Source: Enterovibrio gelatinilyticus
GTDB lineage: Bacteria > Pseudomonadota > Gammaproteobacteria > Enterobacterales > Vibrionaceae
DNA length: 64,000 nt
Direction: 5' to 3'
NCBI RefSeq assembly: GCF_028683095.1
Contig: NZ_JAJUBC010000005.1
Span: 170,151-234,150, forward strand
In this document: positions 33,745-42,002 of the stretch, piece after piece
Layout: each line of letters opens with the position of its first letter
Numbering within the stretch: the stretch's first letter is position 1
The notes under the pieces: model-generated
The model's database searches: none
Told to the model about the DNA's origin: nothing
The model's input: the letters and a program-made list of their open reading frames with translations, nothing else
Position numbers and translations under genes: made by a program

Positions 33745-36179
33745 CTAAAATGAAAAGTACCGCCATTAGCTTCACCAAACTCATTCTAGTCTTGCTGATC
33801 ACGTTTTTTCTGTTCGTCGTGGGTGCGACCACTGTCATGGAGTTGTTTCGCATACAAAAACACGTTCATGCAGAACTTAAGATTCAAGCATTAAGCCACC
33901 TGCAAGTGATCGACCAAATATTAAAGAGTCAGCGTGAATCCATCATCCGCACTGCACAAAGCCAGCTTTCAATAAACAGTCTGATTGACGTAGATGGCTC
34001 TGACTATTACTTCGAGCATGCGTTAGAAGACCTCACACGCTACAACGCCATAGATGATGCTCAAACATTTGACTACGCAGGAAATATATTCAAATCAACC
34101 TCTCCTCCATCATGGTACTCATCGAGCATTGTCAGCGATGCGCTAGTCACGGGAAAAGGCTATGTTAAACTGGAAAATAACGCCGTCTACATTGTTGAGC
34201 CCATCCTCTATTTTGGCGCGGTTCAAGGCGGAATTATTGCCTATGTGAGGTTACCTACCCTTGTCACGCCAGTGTTTGAAAAGGTTAGCCAACACTACAC
34301 ATTGAGCTTTAAACACCAATGGACATTCGAAAACAGTAAGCTAAACACAATGGGCACCACAGCATTCGTCACGCCCACCTCTGACATGCTGTTAAGCGAT
34401 TACAATGTTTCTCTCTCACTATCAGAACCTTATACACACTTACTCAATGAGATCACCCCATGGTTAACTAGCTTTATTGTCTTTGCACTGATTTCACTGT
34501 TACCAATGACCATCATTGCTCGTCAGTTGGGCCGAAAAATGGCAGCCCCCATCGCGCACCTGTCTGACAAAGTAAAAATAGGCAGTTACCCCATAGAGGT
34601 GTCACAAACAACAACCGAGTTAGCGGTCATGGCGAGTGCATTTAATCACGCCACAGAACAAATTAGACAAGCTAACAAGCTCACCGTAGAAGCAGAGCGG
34701 CAGGCAGGTCAGAGCCAACTCGCAGCCATCGTTGAAACGGTGAATGACAGCATCATCACCATTGATGATTTAGGCAACATTGCAACGTTTAACCCTGCGG
34801 CTGAAGGATTGTTTGGCTATTTTTCTGACGAAGTGATCGGTAAAAACGTGAAGCTCCTAATGCCTGATGCATTAGCTGTTCAGCATGATACCTATATTAA
34901 GAACTACTTAGATGGTAAACCCGCAAAGATTATCGGTAGCGGACGTGAAATTGTCGCCATGCGCAAAGATGGCTCCACGTTTCCCGCAGATTTGTCTGTG
35001 AGCCAAATGGATGTGCTTGGCAAACGCATGTTCACTGGCATCATTCGGGACATCACGGCCCAAAAACAAGAACAAGATATGAAAAGTGAATTCGTCGCGA
35101 CGGTCAGCCATGAACTTCGCACTCCACTCACATCGATACGCGGCTCACTTGGGTTGGTGCTAGGAAAGTTCGGAGATTCCGTTCCCGCTAAAAGTAAAAA
35201 AATGCTGACTATTGCACTCAGAAACAGTGAACGATTAACCCTACTCATTAATGACATTCTAGATATCGAAAAACTCGAATCAGGACAAATGACATTCCAG
35301 TTTAGTCGTAATAACCTCAATGCCATTATTCGCCGATCGGTTGACGACATGGATGGATATGCCAAACAACACCATGTCTCTTTGGTATATATCAATGAAA
35401 TCCAAGATGCCTATATCAATGCTGACTCAAGTCGACTTCAACAAGTCATTGCGAATCTACTCTCTAATGCCATCAAGTATTCACCCGCCAATAGTCAGGT
35501 CACCATCACCTTGTTACAAGTAGATACTCAATTTCGCGTTGAAGTCACGGACGTGGGAGCAGGGATACCTGCAGAGTTTCACGACCGTATTTTTGAGCGC
35601 TTTTCTCAAGCAGACAGCTCCGCGACACGGCTCGTTGGTGGCACAGGGCTGGGGCTCAGTATTACCCGAGCGATCATCAATGGTCACAAAGGGAGCATCG
35701 ATTTCTTCTCAGTGCGAGGAGAAGGGTCGACGTTTTTCTTCACGCTACCTATTGATGCATCAGAGGCTAAGCGATTGGCTGCATTAGATACTCGCGCATC
35801 TCACTCCGACTACGCGATACCACAATTACTTTATGTAGGTAACAACCAAGCCTTAAAGCTAACACTTCGTGATGCATTCAAAAACGACATTGAGATTTCC
35901 TGTTCACCATCTCTTGAATCAGCAGAGATAGCAATTGAACACCAACGTTTTGAGTTGATTATCTGCGATGTCACACAGGGTGAGTCACGTTTTATGCCCT
36001 TTTTCAATTCGCTTTCAAGCCTTGCTATTCCTGTCATTTTACTCTCTGAGGTGACGTCACAAACCACGATGCCAAGCAATATCCCATCGCGCCACAAATC
36101 ATCAGATTTGAATATCGACAAACTCAAATCTGAAGTCCGTCTTATACTTAAGAAAAACTTCCCTCAAAAGGCAATGTAA
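33741..36179 (+). CDS. Membrane sensor histidine kinase with FixL-like PAS and degenerate receiver
   Basis: The protein has 812 residues. A membrane helix at about 12-36, a periplasmic sensor domain (37-240) and a second helix (241-262) are followed by a HAMP-like linker and a PAS domain (325-440). HisKA has phospho-His457 in FVATVSHELRTPLTSIRG, then HATPase_c (N box ANLLSNAIKYS, GTGLGLSITRAI). The PAS segment resembles FixL, keeping the heme-ligand position (His382 in QHDTYIKNY) and the distal Arg402 in IIGSGREIV. Residues about 690-812 look like a receiver lacking the acidic pair and lysine. It overlaps the binding-protein gene by 4 bases and is coupled to the response regulator by TAATG. 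Confidence 0.85.
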   Translation: MTKMKSTAISFTKLILVLLITFFLFVVGATTVMELFRIQKHVHAELKIQALSHLQVIDQILKSQRESIIRTAQSQLSINSLIDVDGSDYYFEHALEDLTRYNAIDDAQTFDYAGNIFKSTSPPSWYSSSIVSDALVTGKGYVKLENNAVYIVEPILYFGAVQGGIIAYVRLPTLVTPVFEKVSQHYTLSFKHQWTFENSKLNTMGTTAFVTPTSDMLLSDYNVSLSLSEPYTHLLNEITPWLTSFIVFALISLLPMTIIARQLGRKMAAPIAHLSDKVKIGSYPIEVSQTTTELAVMASAFNHATEQIRQANKLTVEAERQAGQSQLAAIVETVNDSIITIDDLGNIATFNPAAEGLFGYFSDEVIGKNVKLLMPDALAVQHDTYIKNYLDGKPAKIIGSGREIVAMRKDGSTFPADLSVSQMDVLGKRMFTGIIRDITAQKQEQDMKSEFVATVSHELRTPLTSIRGSLGLVLGKFGDSVPAKSKKMLTIALRNSERLTLLINDILDIEKLESGQMTFQFSRNNLNAIIRRSVDDMDGYAKQHHVSLVYINEIQDAYINADSSRLQQVIANLLSNAIKYSPANSQVTITLLQVDTQFRVEVTDVGAGIPAEFHDRIFERFSQADSSATRLVGGTGLGLSITRAIINGHKGSIDFFSVRGEGSTFFFTLPIDASEAKRLAALDTRASHSDYAIPQLLYVGNNQALKLTLRDAFKNDIEISCSPSLESAEIAIEHQRFELIICDVTQGESRFMPFFNSLSSLAIPVILLSEVTSQTTMPSNIPSRHKSSDLNIDKLKSEVRLILKKNFPQKAM

Positions 36180-36562
36180 TGAACAAACCAATTACTGTGC
36201 TGTACGTTGAAGATGACGAGGATATTCGTGATGTCTCTGAAATGGCCCTAGAGGGAGACGAGTTTGTACTCCTGTCGTGCTGTAGCGGTAACGAAGCATT
36301 AGAAAAAGCAGCGCTCTCAGACCCGGATTTATTTCTTTTGGATGTCATGATGCCTGATATGGATGGACCGACGACGTTGGAACATTTACGAAAGTTACCC
36401 CATTTGAGCTCAACACCTGCCATATTCATGACGGCTAGAGTTCAACCTTCAGAGGTAAAGGCTTACCACGATTGTGGCGCAATTGGCGTGATCAGCAAAC
36501 CGTTTGACCCAATGATGCTTGCCGAACAAATCAAAGGCCTCATGGCAAAGGAAGGCTTATGA
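36179..36562 (+). CDS. Single-domain response regulator
   Basis: The protein has 127 residues and is a receiver domain only. It contains ITVLYVEDDEDIRDV (acidic pocket), phospho-acceptor Asp55 in LFLLDVMMPDMDGP, T/S in FMTARVQ and Lys in VISKPFDPMML. There is no output domain, so it is a CheY/Spo0F-type carrier. It starts at the ATG in TAATG at the end of the kinase gene and overlaps the next gene by 4 bases. It could shuttle phosphate between the kinase and the HPt domain of the downstream protein. Confidence 0.9.
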   Translation: MNKPITVLYVEDDEDIRDVSEMALEGDEFVLLSCCSGNEALEKAALSDPDLFLLDVMMPDMDGPTTLEHLRKLPHLSSTPAIFMTARVQPSEVKAYHDCGAIGVISKPFDPMMLAEQIKGLMAKEGL

Positions 36563-38208
36563 GACCATCTCAATTAAAAAAATTCCAAGAGCAACAAGCC
36601 AAGTTTACCAAAGGCATTAATAAACGCGTCAGCAAAATGAAAACGTTGTGGCAAACGATCCATGAAAACAAAGAGTCGCGACATGGTGAACTGGACGAAT
36701 TGGTCCTTGAAGCGCATAAGTTAGCTGGTACAGCAACAACGTTGGGATTTGTCGACCTTGGAGAACGAGGTCGTGACATCGAGGTATTGCTCAAACCTTC
36801 TCTTGAAAACCAGAAGAACCCTTGGCCCAATACAGATATCGACGCCCTCATCGCAACCATTGACGATGTGGCCAGTATTGCCCCCAAACCCCCTGAAGAT
36901 CTGACCTATGGTGAAGTCACCCTGCTTCATGAGCAGGGCCGCACCAAACAACTGGTTTATATGCTTGCTGATGATCTCAACACCATTCAGGACATGGTCG
37001 ACCAACTTAAGTATCTCGAATATGACGTGCTGTCATTCGATTCTGCGGATGACTTGAAAGAAGCCCTAAAAAATGAAGCGCCATCCGTCTTGATTGTTGA
37101 TATCAATGAGTGTGACCTTCTAAGCAAAGTCACCAAAGTTTGGCGAAAAAATAGCGGTATTCCCTTGGTGGTTTTAAGTAGTACCGAATGCTGGAGCAGT
37201 CGACTACTCGCCGCCAAGGCTGGGGCGTTTGCCTTTTTTCATAAGCCCGTTGAATACGACGACATTCTTAGTGTGCTGGACTCCCTGTGGGAGAGCCACA
37301 ACGCCCAATATCGCGTACTGATTGTTGAAGATGAGCAAATGATTGCCGAGCACTACTCGATAGTGCTGCAAGGGGCGGGGATGAAAACCTTGATCGTGGA
37401 TGAGCCGCAGCACCTGCTCGATGAACTTGGCGAGTTCAGCCCCGATCTCGTTCTCATGGATTTATACATGCCAAATTGCACAGGCGTAGAAGCAGCCAGT
37501 GTGATCAGACAACACTCGTCCCACACTAACGTGCCTATTGTCTACTTGTCCGGCGAAACCGATTTAAAACTACAGATGAAGGCATTGCAAGTCGGGGCGG
37601 ATGACTTTCTCACCAAGCCAATTAATGATCTCCACCTAACGCAAGCCGTTTCCATTCGCGCCAAACGTTTCCGACAGTTAAGTGCTTTAATGGACAGAGA
37701 CAGTCTCACTGGCCTACTCAATCACTCGAACCTTAAAGTCGCGCTTGAACGAGAGTTGTCGCGAGCACGCCGGCACCAGTCTCCGTTAAGTTTTGTGATG
37801 ATAGATATCGATCACTTTAAGTCTGTTAACGACCGATATGGCCACCCAGTGGGAGACAAAGTGATCAAAGGTGTCGCACGCTTACTGAATTATCGGTTCA
37901 GAAAAACTGATACTTGCGCTCGGTACGGTGGGGAAGAGTTTGCACTCATTTTACCAGACACACCCGCCGATATTGCACTTCGCCTTATTGACGAATTTCG
38001 AATCACGTTTGCGAAAACACCGTTCTCAAATGGTCCCGAGACATTTTTCGCTACATTGAGTGCAGGCGTCGCGACCTTCCCTGAGTTCGATGCGATAGAG
38101 TCTATTATTGAGGCTGCAGATTCATCGCTCTACATCGCAAAAGAGAAAGGCCGTAACCGAGTAGTGACACATGTAGAATTGAATACGAACAAAAAAAGTC
38201 GCGCCTAA
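36559..38208 (+). CDS. HPt-REC-REC-GGDEF diguanylate cyclase
   Basis: The protein has 549 residues. An N-terminal HPt domain carries His53 in EAHKLAGTATTLGF. Receiver 1 (about 130-245) has Asp181 in VLIVDINECD. Receiver 2 (252-370) has VEDEQ, Asp301 in VLMDLYMPNCTG and Lys in DDFLTKPIN. The GGDEF domain (378-540) keeps DSLTGLLNH, DIDHFKSVNDRYGH and active site GGEEF (457-461), with the product-inhibition RxxD site R448-KT-D451. It should make cyclic-di-GMP under control of the upstream kinase through a phosphorelay. It ends a four-gene operon whose members overlap by 1-4 bases. Confidence 0.9.
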   Translation: MRPSQLKKFQEQQAKFTKGINKRVSKMKTLWQTIHENKESRHGELDELVLEAHKLAGTATTLGFVDLGERGRDIEVLLKPSLENQKNPWPNTDIDALIATIDDVASIAPKPPEDLTYGEVTLLHEQGRTKQLVYMLADDLNTIQDMVDQLKYLEYDVLSFDSADDLKEALKNEAPSVLIVDINECDLLSKVTKVWRKNSGIPLVVLSSTECWSSRLLAAKAGAFAFFHKPVEYDDILSVLDSLWESHNAQYRVLIVEDEQMIAEHYSIVLQGAGMKTLIVDEPQHLLDELGEFSPDLVLMDLYMPNCTGVEAASVIRQHSSHTNVPIVYLSGETDLKLQMKALQVGADDFLTKPINDLHLTQAVSIRAKRFRQLSALMDRDSLTGLLNHSNLKVALERELSRARRHQSPLSFVMIDIDHFKSVNDRYGHPVGDKVIKGVARLLNYRFRKTDTCARYGGEEFALILPDTPADIALRLIDEFRITFAKTPFSNGPETFFATLSAGVATFPEFDAIESIIEAADSSLYIAKEKGRNRVVTHVELNTNKKSRA

Positions 38209-38505
38209 TCCAGCAACCTTCGGACACAAGACTGAGAGTGCCACCCTCTTACTTTTATGTTCTAGACTTACGCGTGCCACAAGTAAATCATTAAATGCAT
38301 TAGATAAACCGCGCCACCCTAATGTCACCTCGACGGTACTGAGCCTATAAAGGCTAACCCCATACATGGCGCAATATGCACCTGATGAATTTGACATTAT
38401 TCTGTGAGAATTTCGCAAGAAGTTCGAGACCATTTCGATACTTTTCCACGCCATGCTTTGAATAACTCAATGTATTTGAGCCTTTCATTCAACATGGAGC
38501 GAAAT
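38209..38505 (+). promoter_or_regulatory. Intergenic region before the spondin_N pair
   Basis: About 297 bases between the cyclase and the first spondin_N gene. The frame of the latter extends upstream to 38404 but that part has no protein-like features. No clear terminator with a T-run and no convincing -35/-10 pair was found by eye. Confidence 0.3.
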
Positions 38506-39168
38506 ATGAAACCACTACTTTTAGCCATCGCAATGGGCGCGGCTTTTAATGCCAATGCCGCCAACATCGATGTCAGCATTACAAACGCGACTGACGGCAT
38601 TTATTTCACCCCCCTTATTGTTGCCGCTCACCACGACGACGCTAATCTGTTTCAAACTGGTACACCTGCCTCTGACGCCGTTGAAGCCATGGCCGAAGGT
38701 GGCGATATCAGCGGATTAGAAGATCTTGCGCTGAGCGCGGGCGCTGCCGTCAGCTCCAATCCTGCTGAAGGCATTCTTGCGCCGGGCGAAACCGCCTCGA
38801 CGCATCTTTATACTCAGCACGGTGATGTGCTTTCAATTGCGGCTATGTTACTCCCCTCAAACGATGCATTCGTCGGCGTCGACAGCTGGAAAATCCCGCG
38901 TAAGAAAGGCACTTATGTCATCAACGCCAATGGCTATGATGCAGGCACGGAAGCGAATGATGAGCTGGCCGCCAATGTCCCTACCCCTCCTTTTATCACC
39001 TTTGGTTCGAATGGGACAGGCGTTGACAGTGAAGTCGCAAATGGAAATGTTCATATTCATCCCGGTAACCTTGGCGATACCAACGCCACGGGCGGTATCA
39101 GTGATTTTGATAGCACCAAACACCGTTGGTTGAACCCGGTTGCCATCATTACCGTCACGGTTTATTAA
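38506..39168 (+). CDS. Secreted spondin_N domain protein
   Basis: The protein has 220 residues from ATG 38506, chosen because GGAG at 38497-38500 is 5 bases upstream (ATG 38494 is the alternative). The signal peptide is MKPLLLAIAMGAAFNANA. The mature protein has the spondin_N pattern: IDVSITNATDGIYFTPLIVA, SIAAMLLPSNDAFVG, YDAGTEANDE, GNVHIHPG and HRWLNPVAIITV. Bacterial spondin_N proteins are exported and of uncertain role, possibly matrix or metal-dependent adhesion. It forms a pair with the lipoprotein gene 13 bases downstream, directly after the diguanylate cyclase operon. Confidence 0.8.
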   Translation: MKPLLLAIAMGAAFNANAANIDVSITNATDGIYFTPLIVAAHHDDANLFQTGTPASDAVEAMAEGGDISGLEDLALSAGAAVSSNPAEGILAPGETASTHLYTQHGDVLSIAAMLLPSNDAFVGVDSWKIPRKKGTYVINANGYDAGTEANDELAANVPTPPFITFGSNGTGVDSEVANGNVHIHPGNLGDTNATGGISDFDSTKHRWLNPVAIITVTVY

Positions 39169-39181
39169 GGGAGGGCGTACT

Positions 39182-39844
39182 ATGTTTCGCTTATCTCTCG
39201 TTGGGTTAACCGCGCTGGTACTGGCGGGTTGTCCTTTGCAAAAAGAGTACACGGTTACGGTAGAAAATCTGACTGACGCGCAACCAATGTCGCCCGTTAC
39301 CTTGGTCGCTCACCGTAAACATTTCGAACTTTTTGAAGTCGGGCAACCTGTTTCTGTCGCCCTAGAAAAGCTAGCAGAAAGCGGTGACAACAGTGATGTT
39401 ATGGCGTATTCAAAGCGTCGCTCTGTTGAAGACACAACATCAGGCACCGCACCGCTTGCTCCCGGCGCTTCAGAAACATTTACTCTGCAATTAAACAACC
39501 CTAAAACGCGCTACCTATCTGTGGCATCAATGCTGGTTAACACCAACGATGCACTCGTCGCAAAGTCCGGTATCAACTTACGAAAACTCAAGCCAGGCCA
39601 GAGCATCACACTCACATTGCCTGTTTGGGATGCAGGCACTGAGGCCAACAGCGAGTCGCAAGGTTCTGTTCCTGGGCCAGCAGCAAACGGCGAAGGCTTT
39701 AATGCGGATCGCGACGATGCGGATCGTATCCGTATTCACCCCGGTGTGTTATCAAAAGATGATGGCCTATCTTCATCAGCACTTAGCTACCGTCACCGTT
39801 TTCTTAATCCAGGCGCAAAAATCACCATCAAACGTGTTTGGTAA
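39182..39844 (+). CDS. Spondin_N domain lipoprotein
   Basis: The protein has 220 residues from ATG 39182. The lipobox TALVLAGC places the lipidated Cys at 16. The same landmarks as its neighbour appear in the same order: YTVTVENLTDAQPMSPVTLV, YLSVASMLVNTNDALVAKSG, WDAGTEANSE, RIRIHPGVL and YRHRFLNPGAKITI. The two genes are therefore a duplicated pair in which one product is free in the periplasm or outside and the other is membrane-anchored. They share a terminator at 39891-39927. Confidence 0.8.
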   Translation: MFRLSLVGLTALVLAGCPLQKEYTVTVENLTDAQPMSPVTLVAHRKHFELFEVGQPVSVALEKLAESGDNSDVMAYSKRRSVEDTTSGTAPLAPGASETFTLQLNNPKTRYLSVASMLVNTNDALVAKSGINLRKLKPGQSITLTLPVWDAGTEANSESQGSVPGPAANGEGFNADRDDADRIRIHPGVLSKDDGLSSSALSYRHRFLNPGAKITIKRVW

Positions 39845-39870
39845 TTAGCAATGCGGTAAGTGCTAATTAC
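39841..39870 (+). other. Perfect 10-bp hairpin at the end of the spondin_N operon
   Basis: GTAATTAGCA pairs exactly with TGCTAATTAC around a 10-base loop and starts in the stop codon region of the spondin_N lipoprotein gene. It has no T-run, so it may be an mRNA-stabilising 3' structure. Confidence 0.5.
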
Positions 39871-39890
39871 GCGTTATTTAACATGTACGT

Positions 39891-39927
39891 TGCGCCTAGC
39901 ATTCCCTCTGTTAGGCGCATTTTTTTC
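39891..39927 (+). terminator. Intrinsic terminator of the spondin_N pair
   Basis: TGCGCCTA (39891-39898) pairs with TAGGCGCA (39912-39919) and is followed by seven T. Two near-repeats of GTGAAG.CATAGTTTTTGT lie just beyond (39942-39977). Confidence 0.85.
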
Positions 39928-40106
39928 GTGAGTGATTTTTTGTGAAGACATAGTTTTTGTGAAGGCATAGTTTTTGTAGAGCCATATTTGGGGATTCGTT
40001 GCTTTTTTTTGGGGGGGCGATGTTTAGTTCGCGCATTGCTCTGATCGCCATTCAGATCCGTATTGTGTGATAAGCTGATAATCAGTCATTCATAGCAGGA
40101 GCGCAT

Positions 40107-40970
40107 GTGCTGACATACATTGAGTCGCAGGAATTAACCTTCCGACTGTTCGCCTTTTTTTCAATTTTTGCGGTAATGGGGCTGGCCGAATGGCTTTTTC
40201 CTAAGCGCCTGCTTACCGTGAGCAAAGCGAAGCGCTGGCTCAACAATATCTCGCTGATGATCCTAAACACTGTCGTACTTCGTGCCATCTTCCCATTGGC
40301 TGCGGCAGGTTTTGCACTATGGTGTACCAACAACAGTATTGGCCTATTTAATCTCATCAACGCCCCGTTATGGCTGTCGGTGTTAGTGTGTGTCATCACT
40401 TTGGATGGCATCATCTGGCTTCAACACCGCCTGTTTCATCAAATCCCTTTACTGTGGCGTTTGCACGCCGTTCATCATGCAGACAAAGATCTGGATGTCA
40501 CATCAGGGGCACGCTTTCACCCTCTCGAAATCTTGCTGTCGATGATCATTAAAATTGCCGCTATTGCCCTGCTTGGGGCACCGGTGGTTGCGGTGATTTT
40601 GTTTGAAGTGATACTAAGCGGCATGGCACTGTTTAATCACAGCAATGTCTCGATTCCACCAGCTATCGATCGCTGGCTGCGTGTGTTGGTGGTCACTCCG
40701 GATATGCACCGTGTTCATCACTCAATTCATCGTTATGAGAGTGATTCAAACTTCGGGTTTAATCTTGCTATTTGGGACAAGCTTTTTCACACCTATCGCG
40801 CCCAGCCAGACGAAGGCCATTACGGCATGACTATCGGCATTAAAGCGAAGCGAGAGGATAAGCATGTCGTCTGGTTGACTGGCTTGCTGGCACTGCCGTT
40901 TAGGTTGTTTAGCCCATCTCGCTCAGACAATTCAGACCAGAACGAAAAATCAAAGAAACGCCTTAGTTGA
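40107..40970 (+). CDS. Sterol desaturase / fatty acid hydroxylase superfamily membrane protein
   Basis: The protein has 287 residues from GTG 40107 with CAGGAG at 40096-40101. Four or more membrane helices flank the histidine clusters of the di-iron hydroxylase superfamily: HRLFHQIPLLWRLHAVHHAD, FNHSN and HRVHHSIHRYESDSNFGFNL. The ligands point to the cytoplasm. Substrate class (sterol, fatty acid, carotenoid or ether lipid) is not predictable. It is 13 bases upstream of yjjX and could be co-transcribed with it. Confidence 0.8.
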   Translation: MLTYIESQELTFRLFAFFSIFAVMGLAEWLFPKRLLTVSKAKRWLNNISLMILNTVVLRAIFPLAAAGFALWCTNNSIGLFNLINAPLWLSVLVCVITLDGIIWLQHRLFHQIPLLWRLHAVHHADKDLDVTSGARFHPLEILLSMIIKIAAIALLGAPVVAVILFEVILSGMALFNHSNVSIPPAIDRWLRVLVVTPDMHRVHHSIHRYESDSNFGFNLAIWDKLFHTYRAQPDEGHYGMTIGIKAKREDKHVVWLTGLLALPFRLFSPSRSDNSDQNEKSKKRLS

Positions 40971-40983
40971 GGAAACTAGCACC

Positions 40984-41511
40984 ATGACAAAAGTGATCGT
41001 CACATCACTCAACCCTGCCAAAATAGCAGCGGTAGAAACCGCTTTTCGCGCTGTTTTTCCCGATAACGATATGACATTTGAAGGTATTTCTGTATCCAGC
41101 GATGTTGCCGATCAGCCCATGACCAGCGAAGAAACACTTGCGGGGGCACGAAACCGTGTACACAACGCGAAGAAGGTAATTGATGGGAATTTCTACGTGG
41201 GTGTAGAAGCGGGGCTAGACAGCCCATACACCTTTGCGTGGATGGTGATTGAATCATCGAATCGTGTCGGGGAATCGCGCTCTGCTTCTGTGCCCTTGCC
41301 ACCGCAAGCACTAAAAGCGTTAGAGGCCGGAAAAGAACTCGGCGATGTCATGGATGAGATGTTTAACGAGGAAAACGTCAAACAAAAAGGCGGCGCGATT
41401 GGCATGCTAACCGGGCACTTATTAACAAGAAGTTCGGTTTATCATCAGGCATTGATCTTAGCGCTTATCCCATTTATGCATCCCGATTTGTTTCCGCCAT
41501 TAGAAAAATAG
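40984..41511 (+). CDS. yjjX: Inosine/xanthosine triphosphatase (YjjX)
   Basis: The protein has 175 residues. MTKVIVTSLNPAKIAAVETAF at the N-terminus, the VSDQP-like DVADQPMTSEET loop, GARNR and YVGVEAGLD are characteristic of the YjjX family, house-cleaning enzymes that hydrolyse non-canonical ITP and XTP. It is convergent with trpR, as in enteric bacteria, and shares with it the hairpin at 41558-41586. Confidence 0.9.
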   Translation: MTKVIVTSLNPAKIAAVETAFRAVFPDNDMTFEGISVSSDVADQPMTSEETLAGARNRVHNAKKVIDGNFYVGVEAGLDSPYTFAWMVIESSNRVGESRSASVPLPPQALKALEAGKELGDVMDEMFNEENVKQKGGAIGMLTGHLLTRSSVYHQALILALIPFMHPDLFPPLEK

Positions 41512-41557
41512 TCTGTCGTAAAATCATAGTTAGCATCCGCATTCATAAAGCGCTTGC

Positions 41558-41586
41558 AAAAAATAGGACCTCTCGGTCCTATTTTT
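41558..41586. terminator. Bidirectional terminator shared by yjjX and trpR
   Basis: AAAAATAGGACC (41559-41570) pairs with GGTCCTATTTTT (41575-41586) around TCTC, giving a T-run on both strands. The trpR stop codon (41579-41581) lies inside the stem. Confidence 0.85.
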
Positions 41587-41872
41587 CTAATATTTCCCCT
41601 AACCAAGCCTTCTGGCTGTCATCGAGTTGCTTAAGCTCATTCGAACCTCGGGTGATGGTCGCAATACCCACACCCAACGTCTGGCTGAGTTGACGTTGAC
41701 TTACTTCGCCTTTCAACAACTCATTAACGATGTTCACTCTGGCGATCAACGACGTGCGTTCATCTTGCGTCAGCAGCATTTTAAGCAATTCTGCTTCGTG
41801 CCCTGAATCTATTGCTCTGTGAATCAAATCCAGCACATCTTGCCACTCAGAATACTCAGGCGTTTCTTGCAT
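41579..41872 (-). CDS. trpR: Trp operon repressor (TrpR)
   Basis: The 97-residue helical repressor has LLTQDERTSLIARVNIVNEL followed by the helix-turn-helix GEVSQRQLSQTLGVGIATIT and RGSNELK. With tryptophan bound it dimerises on trp operators. Length and synteny (slt-trpR with convergent yjjX) match enteric genomes. I could not find a convincing TrpR operator in its own upstream region by eye. Confidence 0.95.
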   Translation of the reverse strand: MQETPEYSEWQDVLDLIHRAIDSGHEAELLKMLLTQDERTSLIARVNIVNELLKGEVSQRQLSQTLGVGIATITRGSNELKQLDDSQKAWLGEILEK

Positions 41873-41889
41873 ACTAGCCTCGTAGGAAG

Positions 41890-41926
41890 AAAAAACTCTG
41901 GCATAGTTTACGCACTGCCAGAGTTT
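41890..41926 (-). terminator. Terminator between slt and trpR
   Basis: On the - strand AAACTCTGGCA and TGCCAGAGTTT form a stem around a 10-base loop, followed by a T-run (complement of 41890-41895). It ends slt transcription before trpR. Confidence 0.7.
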
Positions 41927-42002
41927 CTCTCAATAATACAATTTCGTTGAACGGCCAGAAATACTGACCGTTTCATGCTACTAACCGTCACAGACTCTCC
42001 AC

